A program made the translations under genes and the position numbers. 64,000 bases of DNA from Salinithrix halophila (GTDB taxonomy: Bacteria > Bacillota > Bacilli > Thermoactinomycetales > DSM-45169): positions 496,001 to 560,000 of the forward strand of contig NZ_JBHSAP010000015.1 in NCBI RefSeq assembly GCF_042650125.1, given 5' to 3'. The notes beneath the pieces are model-generated. The model saw only the letters and a program-made list of their open reading frames with translations, made no database searches and was not told the DNA's origin. This document shows, one piece after another, positions 25,412-34,489 of this stretch (position 1 is the stretch's first letter; every line of letters starts with the position of its first letter).

Positions 25412-26431
25412 ATGAAGCGATTTGCACCAGTCGCCATTCCCGGAGTACTGGGTGCTTTGTTAACCCAGTCGGGCTGTGCTAACCCATCGATATCCGTTGT
25501 CGATCCGACGGGGCCGGTGGGAAGAGCCCAGCTCAATCTGATCTATCTGGCTACGGGGATCATGACCCTGGTAACTGTGGTCGTCGCTGTCATCTATATT
25601 TACGTGGTGTTCCGTTTCCGGGAGAGACCCGGGCAGACTCATATCCCGGAACAAGTGGAGGGGAGCAAAAAGTTGGAGATTCTGTGGACGGTGATCCCCA
25701 TCGTCCTGCTTGTCATCCTGGCGGTTCCCACCATTACCACCACCTTGAACATTGACCGAAAACCGGCTCCCGACGATGCCATCCGCATCAATGTTGTCGG
25801 TTACCAATACTGGTGGGGGTTTGAATATCCTGGGGCAGGGGTCACAACCGCCAATGAAGTCCATATTCCGACAGGGCAAAAAGTGAAGTTTATCATGAAG
25901 GCTCACGATGTCATTCATGCCTTCTGGGTGCCCAGTCTCGGCGGTAAACAGGACTTAAGCCCTGGAAAAAATACCCGTTTGATTTTGCAGGCGGATAAAC
26001 CGGGGGTCTATGAAGGGAAGTGTACAGAACTATGCGGAGCAGGGCATGCCTTGATGAACTTTCGGGTGATCGCCCATCCGCCGGATGAATTCGATGCATG
26101 GATCCGATCCAGAAAGAAGCCGGACTCCCGTGGGAAGAGTGTCATGGCCCGGGAAGGACAGAAGCTGGTGGCTCAGAACTGCATCGGCTGCCATGCGATT
26201 CGGAATGCCGGCTATCGGGTCTTAGGTAAAAAAGGCCCTGACCTGACCGCCTTTAGCGAACGAACCCGGATTGCCGGTGTCATCGATAACAACGATAAAA
26301 ACCTGACAGCCTGGTTGAAAAATCCCCATGCAGTCAAACCGGGCAACCGGATGCCCGCATTTGACCACCTGAGCGACAAACAGATCCGGGCCATTGTCCG
26401 GTATCTTCGTGAACTAAAAGGAAGCAGCTGA
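25412..26431 (+). CDS. ctaC: Cytochrome caa3 oxidase subunit II with cytochrome c, copy 2
   Basis: A 339-residue paralogue of ctaC copy 1: two membrane helices, CuA site CTELCGAGHALM, and a C-terminal heme c domain with CIGCH and Met in RMPAFDHLS. The signal peptide ends QSGC (Cys22); the residue at -3 is Gln, so lipid modification is less certain than in copy 1. It is followed 22 bases later by ctaD. Confidence 0.95.
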   Translation: MKRFAPVAIPGVLGALLTQSGCANPSISVVDPTGPVGRAQLNLIYLATGIMTLVTVVVAVIYIYVVFRFRERPGQTHIPEQVEGSKKLEILWTVIPIVLLVILAVPTITTTLNIDRKPAPDDAIRINVVGYQYWWGFEYPGAGVTTANEVHIPTGQKVKFIMKAHDVIHAFWVPSLGGKQDLSPGKNTRLILQADKPGVYEGKCTELCGAGHALMNFRVIAHPPDEFDAWIRSRKKPDSRGKSVMAREGQKLVAQNCIGCHAIRNAGYRVLGKKGPDLTAFSERTRIAGVIDNNDKNLTAWLKNPHAVKPGNRMPAFDHLSDKQIRAIVRYLRELKGSS

Positions 26432-26453
26432 TGACAAGGAGGGATGGATTTCC

Positions 26454-28364
26454 ATGACCACGTTAATTATTCTCATTGTTTTCGCCTTGTTTCTGTCGGC
26501 CATCCTGACCGGCGGTTATAACAAGAGATATTTGGAGCGGATGGAACAGACATGGCTCTGGAGCTGGATCACGACCGTCGATCATAAGCGGATCGGGATC
26601 CTGTACCTGATTGGGGGCGGTCTCTTTTTTGCAATCGGTGGGTTGGAAGCACTCCTGATCCGTTTGCAATTGATGTTTCCTAACAATCAATTCATTGTCG
26701 GGGATATCTATAACCAACTATTGTCGATGCATGGTACGACAATGATCTTCCTGGTCGCTATGCCGTTGCTGTTTGCCCTGATGAATGCAGTGATTCCCCT
26801 GCAAATCGGGGCAAGGGACGTAGCCTTCCCCTTTCTAAATGCTCTTGGGTTCTGGCTGTTTTTCGCTGGTGGGCTTCTTCTCAATATGAGCTGGCTATTT
26901 GGTGGTGCGCCCGATGCAGGTTGGACCAGCTACGCCACCCTGGCTCTTCCTGAATACAGTCCCGGCCCGGGGGTCAATTACTACGTACTAGGGTTGCAGA
27001 TTTCTGGGATTGGAACGCTGATCAGCGGGATCAACTTTTTGGTGACGATTATCAACATGCGAGCTCCGGGTATGAGCTATCTGCGCCTTCCGATGTTCAC
27101 CTGGGCCAGTTTCGTCACTTCAGCTCTGATTCTGTTCGCTTTCCCTCCTCTGACTGCAGGTCTGTTTATGCTGATGTTTGATCGTCTCTTTGACACGAAC
27201 TTCTTTGCTGTTCACGGTGGAGGGAATGTGACGGTATGGCAGCACGTTTTCTGGATATTCGGTCACCCGGAAGTGTACATTATCGTTTTGCCTGCCTTCG
27301 GTGTCTTTTCTGACGTGATCAGCTCCTTTTCAAAAAAGCGCCTCTTCGGTTATCACTCCATGGTATTTGCCTTGGTATTGATTGGCTTCCTCGGGTTTAT
27401 GGTTTGGGTTCACCACATGTTTACGGTGGGTCTCGGGCCGATTGCCAACACGATTTTCGCCATTGCAACGATGGCGATTGCCGTTCCGACGGGAATTAAG
27501 GTGTTTAACTGGCTGTTTACCATGTGGGGCGGGCGAATCCGGTTTACAACCGCCATGCTTTTTGCCTCCGGCTTTATCGTCACCTTTGTCATGGGAGGGG
27601 TAACCGGGGTGATGCTGGCGGTTCCACCGGCAGATTACCAATTTCACGACAGTTATTTCGTGGTGGCTCATTTCCATTACGTGATGGTGGGGGGAACCAT
27701 CTTCGGTTTTTTCGCGGGTCTCTATTATTGGTGGCCCAAGATGTTCGGATCCCTGCTCAACGAAAAACTGGGGAAATGGCATTTCTGGGCTTTTTTCCTC
27801 GGGCTTCACCTCACGTTTTTCCCTCAGCATTTCCTGGGTTTGTTCGGAATGCCGCGACGTGTATACACCTGGGAGGCGGGCTACCATCTGGAGTGGGGAA
27901 ACCTTCTTTCCTCCATCGGAGCATTCCTGATGACTGCGGGGGTCTTTTTCCTCGTCTATAACGTGTTGTGGTCGCTGTCCAAGGGGAAGCCGGCAGGGAA
28001 CGACCCGTGGGACGGGCGCACCCTGGAATGGTCGGTTTCATCTCCGCCTCCGGAATACAATTTCGCCCAGACACCCCTCATTCGCGGGTTAGATCCCTGG
28101 TGGCTGGAAAAGCGGGAGGGAAATGATCGGATGCCGGCAGCAGAACCGTTGGCCCCCATCCACATGCCTTCTCCCTCTTATCTCCCATTTGTCATGTCCC
28201 TTGGTTTCTTTATCGCTGGTTTTGGTTTGGTTTTTCAGAGCTGGCAGGTGGGAGTGTTGGGCTTGCTCGTTGTGATTGTGATCCTGTTTATCCGCTCCTT
28301 CCAGGAGGATCACGGCTATCATATCCGACCGGATGAATGGACAGAGAAAGGGGTGGAAGGCTGA
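26454..28364 (+). CDS. ctaD: Cytochrome caa3 oxidase subunit I, copy 2
   Basis: A 636-residue catalytic subunit with every heme and CuB ligand motif intact (LLSMHGTTM, GHPEVYIIVLP, VHHMFTVGL, VVAHFHYVMVGG), so it should be active. Its stop codon overlaps the start of the next gene. The ATG has AAGGAGGG ten bases upstream. Confidence 0.96.
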   Translation: MTTLIILIVFALFLSAILTGGYNKRYLERMEQTWLWSWITTVDHKRIGILYLIGGGLFFAIGGLEALLIRLQLMFPNNQFIVGDIYNQLLSMHGTTMIFLVAMPLLFALMNAVIPLQIGARDVAFPFLNALGFWLFFAGGLLLNMSWLFGGAPDAGWTSYATLALPEYSPGPGVNYYVLGLQISGIGTLISGINFLVTIINMRAPGMSYLRLPMFTWASFVTSALILFAFPPLTAGLFMLMFDRLFDTNFFAVHGGGNVTVWQHVFWIFGHPEVYIIVLPAFGVFSDVISSFSKKRLFGYHSMVFALVLIGFLGFMVWVHHMFTVGLGPIANTIFAIATMAIAVPTGIKVFNWLFTMWGGRIRFTTAMLFASGFIVTFVMGGVTGVMLAVPPADYQFHDSYFVVAHFHYVMVGGTIFGFFAGLYYWWPKMFGSLLNEKLGKWHFWAFFLGLHLTFFPQHFLGLFGMPRRVYTWEAGYHLEWGNLLSSIGAFLMTAGVFFLVYNVLWSLSKGKPAGNDPWDGRTLEWSVSSPPPEYNFAQTPLIRGLDPWWLEKREGNDRMPAAEPLAPIHMPSPSYLPFVMSLGFFIAGFGLVFQSWQVGVLGLLVVIVILFIRSFQEDHGYHIRPDEWTEKGVEG

Positions 28365-28987
28365 TGCACATCGAAGAACAGACGGGTACCGTGGCAGGTC
28401 TCCCCGCCGAGCCGGAGAAAGCGACTCTGGAGGGAAAGAACAAAGTGCTCGGTTTCTGGCTCTTTCTGGGGGCAGAGACTACTCTTTTTGCCACCCTGTT
28501 CGGGGCGTACCTTTCCCTCAAGGGAGCGACCATGGAGGGACCGACACCCCAAGAGTTATACCAGATGCCGATGGTGGCTGCGTCGACGCTGGTCCTGCTC
28601 ACCAGTTCTCTCACCAGCGTGCTGGCCATCATCGCTATGCGCAGAAACGAAGCTGATCGAATGCTCCGCTGGTTTCTGGTTACCATTCTCCTCGGAGCGG
28701 TTTTCCTCGGCCTGGAAGCCTATGAGTTTTTCGAATATGTCCATGAGGGGCACACCTTTACGAGCAGTGCCTTTGGGTCCAGTTTTTATCTTTTATTGGG
28801 AACTCATGGAAGTCACGTCCTCTACGGCTTTTTCTGGATTCTATCCCTGATTATCCAGGGGAGAAACAAGGGGATTACCGTCCATACGGCGCCCAAGTTT
28901 TACGTGGCCAGTCTTTACTGGCACTTTGTCGACGTGGTCTGGGTATTCATTTTCACGGTCGTCTACCTGATGGGGATGATGCCCTAA
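28364..28987 (+). CDS. ctaE: Cytochrome caa3 oxidase subunit III, copy 2
   Basis: A 207-residue subunit III with the motifs EFFEYVHEGHTF, GTHGSHV and YWHFVDVVWVFIF. The ATG shares its A with the ctaD stop (TGATG), which suggests translational coupling. No subunit IV gene follows; a ctaG homologue comes directly. Confidence 0.94.
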   Translation: MHIEEQTGTVAGLPAEPEKATLEGKNKVLGFWLFLGAETTLFATLFGAYLSLKGATMEGPTPQELYQMPMVAASTLVLLTSSLTSVLAIIAMRRNEADRMLRWFLVTILLGAVFLGLEAYEFFEYVHEGHTFTSSAFGSSFYLLLGTHGSHVLYGFFWILSLIIQGRNKGITVHTAPKFYVASLYWHFVDVVWVFIFTVVYLMGMMP

Positions 28988-29029
28988 AGGGGTATTTGGG
29001 CAAGGAAAAGGGAATGGAGGCGTCCGAGA

Positions 29030-29908
29030 ATGGATGCACTGGTTAAACAATTTCTGACACCGGGCATGTGGAATTTGGGGCTCAACCTGGTTGTCGTCGC
29101 CCTCGGGGTCGTTTATTTGGCGGCGACCGGCCCTTGGCGCCCCATGTCGTTAAAGACGGTTACCACTGGACAAAAAATGCTCTTTTTAACCGGTCTGGCC
29201 CTGTTCTACATAAGCCTGGGCAGCCCGATGGCCTTAATCGGCCACGAGCTGTTTAGTGTCCATATGCTGCAACAGTCGATCCTCTACCTGATGATGCCTC
29301 CCCTCCTGATCCGGGGTATTCCCGACTGGATGTGGCGGAGGGGAATGAAGGTTCAGTGGTTGGAACGGTTCTTCGCTCTCGGCCAACGTCCTCTCCTGTC
29401 CCTCCTCCTATTCAACGGTCTCTTCTCCCTTTACCATGTGCCGCAAATCTTTGATGCGCTGATGGGGGACGAACTTCTCCATCTCCTCTCTCACATGGTG
29501 TTGATTCTGACCGCTTCCCTCATGTGGTGGCCGGTGGTCACCCCGCTGCAGGAGAGGACGGTTCTTTCCCCCTTGCGAAAAATCGCCTATATCGCCGCCG
29601 CCGGAGTGCTCCTGACCCCAGCTTGCGCCCTGATCATCTTTGCCGATCACTTACTCTTTGCCTCCTATTCGGGGGGCGATCCCCTATTTCCCATCCTATC
29701 TCCCAGAGATGACCAGCAACTGGGAGGCGTGATCATGAAGGTCCTGCAAGAGATCATCTATGCTTCTGCCCTGGCCCACGTCTTCTTCCAATGGGTGAGG
29801 GAAGAACGGGAGAAGGAAGAGAGGGAAGCTGTCCCTTCTTCCGGGAAACCAGTCCCTTCTGCCTCCCACTTACATGTTGTGGAGGGTGGAAAAAAGGAGG
29901 GCGGTTGA
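29030..29908 (+). CDS. ctaG: Cytochrome c oxidase assembly factor CtaG, copy 2
   Basis: A 292-residue caa3_CtaG-family membrane protein with about seven helices, recognisably related to copy 1 (LLFNGLFSLYHVPQIFDALM; ASLMWWPVVTPL; AGVLLTPACALIIF). The C-terminal tail is charged. It ends the second cluster. No + strand terminator follows before the AT-rich island begins. Confidence 0.92.
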   Translation: MDALVKQFLTPGMWNLGLNLVVVALGVVYLAATGPWRPMSLKTVTTGQKMLFLTGLALFYISLGSPMALIGHELFSVHMLQQSILYLMMPPLLIRGIPDWMWRRGMKVQWLERFFALGQRPLLSLLLFNGLFSLYHVPQIFDALMGDELLHLLSHMVLILTASLMWWPVVTPLQERTVLSPLRKIAYIAAAGVLLTPACALIIFADHLLFASYSGGDPLFPILSPRDDQQLGGVIMKVLQEIIYASALAHVFFQWVREEREKEEREAVPSSGKPVPSASHLHVVEGGKKEGG

Positions 29909-29914
29909 GCGGGG

Positions 29915-29958
29915 ATAAAAAAGAGCCAAGCCTCCTGTGTAGGGGGCTTGGCTCTTAC
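29915..29958 (-). terminator. Terminator of the left island operon (minus strand)
   Basis: A strong stem AAGAGCCAAGCC/GGCTTGGCTCTT is followed by a six-T run only on the minus strand. It ends transcription coming from the AT-rich island toward ctaG copy 2, and its + strand hairpin may also act on the cta transcript. Confidence 0.75.
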
Positions 29959-30042
29959 GATATGTTGTACATCAAAGCTTTGAATAACTAGGTTCCAATA
30001 GTTGAACTTAAGCACGGTAGCGGGAGTCAGGGAAAGGGGGTT

Positions 30043-30420
30043 TTACTTATATATAAACTCCCAAACCCAGAAGAAGAATGCACTAGAAAAAGAGTAATAA
30101 TAAAACTCGTCATTCAGAAGTGGATTATAATTATAATTAAATACAGGGAAAATTAGAAAGATAATAAAGAAGGAGAATATTGTATATATAGATAAAGATC
30201 GAAAGGTAAATGCAGAAGATTTATACTTATTAATTAATACCAATCTTATTGGCAGTGCAAACAGAGAGAATAACAAAAAGAAAATAGTAATAATAATAAA
30301 TAACTTGCCGAATATGGACTCTGACTCAATTAATTCTTCGATACCGTATTCCAACACTAAATAGGTTAAAGACATACAAATAGACGATAAAAGAATTGAT
30401 TTCATGTGTTTTTTAAGCAA
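30043..30420 (-). CDS. Small four-helix membrane protein, island left copy
   Basis: A 125-residue, very hydrophobic protein with four predicted helices and almost no soluble part. I recognise no family. TTG 30420 has AGGAG eight bases upstream and is preferred to a TTG eight codons earlier. It lies downstream of the secreted FnIII-DUF3238 gene on the same strand. A protein of nearly equal length, topology and C-terminal pattern (aromatic-rich fourth helix ending in a basic residue) is found at 33090-33470, so the two look like diverged paralogues. A membrane partner or immunity role for the secreted neighbour is a hypothesis. Codon use is strongly AT-rich. Confidence 0.65.
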   Translation of the reverse strand: MLKKHMKSILLSSICMSLTYLVLEYGIEELIESESIFGKLFIIITIFFLLFSLFALPIRLVLINKYKSSAFTFRSLSIYTIFSFFIIFLIFPVFNYNYNPLLNDEFYYYSFSSAFFFWVWEFIYK

Positions 30421-30457
30421 AAAACCAACTCCTAAAATTTTCAAAAATAAGGCGAGA

Positions 30458-30481
30458 GGTATCCTTAAGAAGGATACCTAT
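30458..30481. other. Perfect inverted repeat between the two left-island genes
   Basis: AGGTATCCTT and AAGGATACCT form a 10-bp stem with a three-base loop. On the minus strand it is followed by CTCGCCTTATTTTTG, so it may be a partial terminator that lowers expression of the small membrane protein relative to the secreted gene. Confidence 0.5.
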
Positions 30482-30524
30482 ACACCTCTTAACGTGTGAA
30501 AACACCGAAACAGGTTTGTTACTC

Positions 30525-31337
30525 TTACAGAGAGACATTGAAGAACTCTTGTGGTGCCCCAGGGATTAAAAAAAGAAAATCAGATTTGCTACTCACCTTG
30601 TATTTGTGTATTGTTTGTACTGGTGCATCGCTGTTTTGAAGAGCGATATAGAACTCATGGTTTGGCGCTTTGTCATGTGCACCTTTTACTACAAGAGAAG
30701 GTTTATTAGTAAGTGTAGCTTCATAGAAATAATTTATATTTGGATATTCATCACCAAAGGGAATTCCTACGTCGTGCTTTACTCTCCATTTTATTTCTTT
30801 ATTGCTTACCTTATCTTTAAAGACTTCGATACCACTATCACTGGCTGTTTTCTTTTCGATTACATTTTTACAGTCTTTGTCCTTGCACCTTTCTGATTGC
30901 CCAATTTTTTTATCATACTTAAATTTTTTAGAGGGAGAAAAATAAGTATAAATGTCAGACCTAGTTCTAAAAGATCTTGCAAAAAAACCAAAACCCCTAT
31001 TATCACCTTTTAAGTAAGTACTATTAAATGGTTTGGGATCCTCCACAGATTTATAAGGTATAAAAGTTGTATACCGTACAAGATAGTTCATCCAATTTTT
31101 ACTTCCAGGTAAGCGCTTTGCCGCTTGTGTTTTCACAAAAAGATCTTCTTGCTTCAAAAAGCTTTCTTTTTTAACAGGTGTCCTGATCTTGTTTGATAAA
31201 GTCCCTGTTACTTCGAATAATTTTTCTTTCTTCTCCTTTGTCATCTCTTTATAATTATTTTTGATATAATTATTTATTTCCTTCCTCCTATCTTTGCTAA
31301 CTCTAGTCTTTGCCATTACTTTATATTCATAATTCAT
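30525..31337 (-). CDS. DUF3238-like C-terminal part of secreted FnIII protein, left copy (frameshifted)
   Basis: An open frame of 270 residues. It begins with the end of a fibronectin type III fold (NYEYKVMAKTRV), then a charged helical linker, then a DUF3238-like domain (YTTFIPYKSVEDP, LKGDNRGFGFFARSFRTRSD, and HDKAPNHEFYIAL near the end). No ribosome site precedes the ATG. Seven further codons upstream read KFVDNGTLKG in frame, exactly continuing the FnIII strand of the preceding open frame. So this is the second half of one gene of about 440 codons, split at 31369-31375. DUF3238 proteins occur mainly in Bacillus relatives and their function is unknown. Confidence 0.6.
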   Translation of the reverse strand: MNYEYKVMAKTRVSKDRRKEINNYIKNNYKEMTKEKKEKLFEVTGTLSNKIRTPVKKESFLKQEDLFVKTQAAKRLPGSKNWMNYLVRYTTFIPYKSVEDPKPFNSTYLKGDNRGFGFFARSFRTRSDIYTYFSPSKKFKYDKKIGQSERCKDKDCKNVIEKKTASDSGIEVFKDKVSNKEIKWRVKHDVGIPFGDEYPNINYFYEATLTNKPSLVVKGAHDKAPNHEFYIALQNSDAPVQTIHKYKVSSKSDFLFLIPGAPQEFFNVSL

Positions 31338-31357
31338 ACCTTTTAAAGTTCCGTTAT

Positions 31358-31852
31358 CTACGAATTTATTTTTTTGGTTTTGCCAATATATCCTCCATTA
31401 CGGTAAATTTCAAAATATCCATCTCTATCAGGTAGATAATCCCACTCTAAAACAACACTTTTAGATGTAGCAACCAGTTTTAACATGTTGGAGTTAATGT
31501 ACCTTTCCATGTTTCGTTCATTTTTATCTTGGTCTTTCTCCACTGCAATAAAATCATTTGATTGCGGAGAACCCGTTTTTATGGAAACAACTTCACTCAA
31601 TTTACCTTTTTTGTAGATTCCTACTTTGTAATTTTCCCTTTCGCTCCTCAATTCTTCATTCCAAACCCTTTCACTGCCTTTATACACTATATTTCCATTA
31701 TTAAAGACTTTATAGTAGTCCGTTTTCGGATTGGTTAAATTTATTTTATTATTTATTTCGGTATATTCCATAATCGGTTCAGTTGCATTAGATTTATTTG
31801 TGAAAAAGAAAAAACTGACGAACACAAGAATGAAGGCTAATATTTTTTTCAT
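31358..31852 (-). CDS. Secreted FnIII-type N-terminal part, left copy (ends in frameshift)
   Basis: A 164-residue reading frame with a clear signal peptide (MKKILAFILVF... cleaved near SNA-TEP), then two beta-rich repeats resembling fibronectin type III modules; the second is LVATSKSVVLEWDYLPDRDG. It stops inside that second module, right after a run of seven A on the minus strand (31375-31369). One more A would restore the frame into the downstream DUF3238 part. The ATG at 31852 has GGGTGGG six bases upstream. The lesion may be a true mutation, a sequencing error or a slippage site. Confidence 0.6.
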   Translation of the reverse strand: MKKILAFILVFVSFFFFTNKSNATEPIMEYTEINNKINLTNPKTDYYKVFNNGNIVYKGSERVWNEELRSERENYKVGIYKKGKLSEVVSIKTGSPQSNDFIAVEKDQDKNERNMERYINSNMLKLVATSKSVVLEWDYLPDRDGYFEIYRNGGYIGKTKKINS

Positions 31853-31983
31853 TGATATCCCACCCATTAAAATTATTATTGTAAATGACATCTAGGTACA
31901 ACAGCTCATATGTATGCACTTATAGTCAGTACATTCATCCTCCTTTATACCAAAATACTGGTTTGTTTTTATAACTACAATAT

Positions 31984-32061
31984 ACCTAATTCAAAACCAA
32001 AAATCAACCAATATATATTTTAGCTTGCTAAAGAGTATGTGTATTTGAACCTAATTCAAAA
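31984..32061 (+). repeat. 13-bp direct repeat at the island centre
   Basis: ACCTAATTCAAAA occurs at 31984-31996 and 32049-32061, just left of the decayed transposase. It may be a footprint of insertion or a remnant of element ends. Confidence 0.35.
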
Positions 32062-32073
32062 ATAATTAGATAG

Positions 32074-32845
32074 TTGTTATACTGTGTGTATACACGACAT
32101 GATTTAACTCCCGAACAGTGGGAACCACGATCAAGCCCCTTCTACCGCCTTGTTAAACAAGGTCGGGGACGACCAAGGACAGATGACAGAAAGGCCATGA
32201 ATGGGATCTTGTACGTGCTAAAAACGGGCTGCACATGGTCCGATATGCCTTCTCAGTACGGCTCCCCCGTAACCTGTTAACGTCGTTTAAACCAGTGTCA
32301 AAAGATGGAGCCTGGGAACGGATTTGGCAAGCGCTCCTGTAACAAATGGATCAGCAACAGAAGTTGGATTGGACGGAATCTTTGCGAAAAAAGGGGAGAG
32401 AAAACCAAGTGGGGGAAGGGATCCAGGGTGATTCTGGTATCCGATGGAAACGGCCTGCTAATGGGGATCCATGTCACCAGCGTACGACGCACGAAATTAC
32501 CGTGGCGCAGGAAACGTTGGAAAACAGGTTCGGGTTCCGCAGAAACGGGGCACACAATCGCCCCAAGGAGTTGGTAGCCGATCAAGCCTATGACAGCCGC
32601 AGTTGGCGTCAATATTTACGAAAGAGAGGAGCAAGGCCTACTATGCCACAAAGAAAGCATCGGAAGCCAAAACAGGGACGGCCGATTTACGTGGGATCGG
32701 CTTATCGAAAGCGCTAGAAAGTCGAGCGCTTTTTTGCGTGGATGGATAATTATTGCCGCCGTTTGGTGGTTCATTATGACAAGGCTTTTTGTCTTTCAGC
32801 TCTCATCCTCTGTCCATCAATTGAATTTCGGAATAACTCTAGTAC
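32074..32845 (+). pseudogene. IS5-family transposase remnant
   Basis: Three frames together reconstruct an IS5-type DDE transposase: RHDLTPEQWE and GRGRPRTDDRKAMNGILYVL in the first, WIRVILVSDGNGLLMGIHV-like sequence in the second, and KELVADQAYDSRSWRQYLRKRG with KHRKPKQGRP in the third, ending in AFCLSALILC-like sequence. At least two frameshifts and a lost middle segment make it inactive. No clear terminal inverted repeats were found. It sits between the two inverted copies of the secreted/membrane gene pair and may have brought or rearranged them. Confidence 0.8.
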
Positions 32846-33089
32846 ATATATTCGATTTTACACATTAATTTTTAACTGCGAAAATTGAGGTTGTAACGGA
32901 TAGTAATGGTTAAATAAGTATAAAACTTGTTCCTCGTACCGAAAATTTTAAATCACCTAGAAAATGATATATTTAAATTAGCTTTGGTGAAAACATACCA
33001 ATCCAGTTCTTTGAATCAATGGTATAGAGAGGGGTTTATTTTCTGAGGTTCCCCCTCCCTCTATCCTTATTAACAAGGTGGGGTCAAAA

Positions 33090-33470
33090 TTGCTGCTTTA
33101 TGCAACAAGAAAAATCATTGTGTCTGTATTGTCAACTTTAGTCATTGTGTTGGGATATTATTTAGGTAATTTAGTTAACGATATGGCTTCTTTTATGATG
33201 TTTTTTTTAATATTTTTTTGCTTATTTTCAACTTATGGGACCATAATATCGTTATTATCTGAAAAGATAGCAAAAGTAAATTTAATTACCTCTTTGGGTA
33301 TATATTTATTGGGTGGGATTCTTTTCCCGCTTTTTTTCGACATTATAGAGATAGCGCCAAACTTTCACCTTTTATTAAATATAGATGGTTATTATAAATT
33401 TTTGCTACTCGGTCTTATTTCTTCTTTTGTATATTGGCTTATTGACAAGAGTTGTAGTATATATAATTAA
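33090..33470 (+). CDS. Small four-helix membrane protein, island right copy
   Basis: A 126-residue hydrophobic protein with four predicted helices (about residues 8-26, 40-60, 70-92 and 103-122). Length, topology and local pattern (SLGIY; D.YY near the last helix) resemble the protein at 30043-30420, implying homology, though identity is low. TTG 33090 is six bases after AAGGTGGGG; the frame opens four codons earlier with GTG. The frame is intact, unlike the secreted gene that follows it, so it may still be expressed. Confidence 0.6.
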   Translation: MLLYATRKIIVSVLSTLVIVLGYYLGNLVNDMASFMMFFLIFFCLFSTYGTIISLLSEKIAKVNLITSLGIYLLGGILFPLFFDIIEIAPNFHLLLNIDGYYKFLLLGLISSFVYWLIDKSCSIYN

Positions 33471-33503
33471 TTCGCCTATAAAAAAACAAAGGGAGCGGTT
33501 GTT

Positions 33504-34403
33504 TTGTAAAAGTGGTTTTTGGTTGCATTAGCTGCTAGTTTGCTTTTTGGCTTTTCCACTTTTACACCAAATCAATTATTTGCATTCAGTAAAAAGGAGA
33601 TTGATGTACATACAAAAAGCACTAGCAATTCAATTAAAATAAGTTGGGAAGGCGGAAATGAAAACTTTGAATTGGATTTATTTAACGAAAATGGCAGTTT
33701 TTCTAAAGTTTGGTCTGGAAACAAAAGTGAATATGAGATAAAAGATTTAGAACCAGGAAAGGAGTACAAAGTAAAATTAACCCATGGCGGTCTTTCTGGT
33801 AAAAGTGATTATGTTATCGTAAATACATCAACTAAGAAAACCAAAAGTCAGATTAGGCAAAAAAATCTATTATGCAATCAAGTGGGATAACAGATAGAAG
33901 TAAAGGAAAGGAAATCTACTTTCCTATGGAAGAGGGTTTGATCCCTGGGCTAGCAGTTTTAGAACACGCTCAGATGTTTATGTAACCTGGGATTATAAAA
34001 CAAAAAATCTAATGATGTAAAAATGAACCCATCAACTAGAATCACAGTTGGTTATGATAAAGATAAAAAACCTATCGGGGAAGGTAAAGCACCTGAGTCT
34101 GACATGCAATTATCAAGGGTGTCTAACACCGGAAAATCAGTTACTCATTGGGTCAAGCTAGAATCTAAAATACCTCTTTTGGATTTAGTTCCTGCGATTG
34201 ACGCAGAGTATGGAGCAAAGGTCTACAGAAATGGTACAGGCCATGTAGAAGGTACTAACGACCAGGCACCCTCACATGAATTTTATATTGCACCCTATGC
34301 AACTGGTGGTGGCTGGAAAAAGATAATGACTCATAAACATGTAGACTTTAAATACTTATTCCCTCCATTCCCAAATAACGAATATAAAGTAGATTTGAGA
34401 TAA
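33504..34403 (+). pseudogene. Secreted FnIII-DUF3238 gene, right copy, decayed
   Basis: Pieces in several frames match the left copy: a signal-like segment and an FnIII module (33510-33850), the core RGFDPWASSFRTRSDVYVTWDY (about 33935-34000) and the C-terminal part (34023-34403, with NDQAPSHEFYIAPYATGGGW against HDKAPNHEFYIAL). The start is damaged: TTG 33504, correctly spaced from AAAGGGAG, is followed at once by TAA. The linker between the FnIII and DUF3238 parts is largely missing and further stops interrupt it. It is therefore a pseudogene, oriented opposite to the left copy. Confidence 0.75.
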
Positions 34404-34422
34404 TTGGTGCAGATAAAAAAAC

Positions 34423-34450
34423 GATCCATTGTAATATATTACAATGGATC
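34423..34450 (-). terminator. Perfect palindrome, terminator toward the left
   Basis: GATCCATTGTAAT is fully complementary to the second half of a 28-base palindrome; seven T follow on the minus strand. It could terminate the gltB transcript and marks the right edge of the AT-rich island. Confidence 0.65.
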
Positions 34451-34453
34451 TGA

Positions 34454-34489
34454 GGCTGCTGACAAAGTATGCAGGTCAGCAGCCTTTTT
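34454..34489 (+). terminator. Terminator of the right island unit
   Basis: A 10-bp stem GGCTGCTGAC/GTCAGCAGCC is followed by five T on the + strand. Confidence 0.8.
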
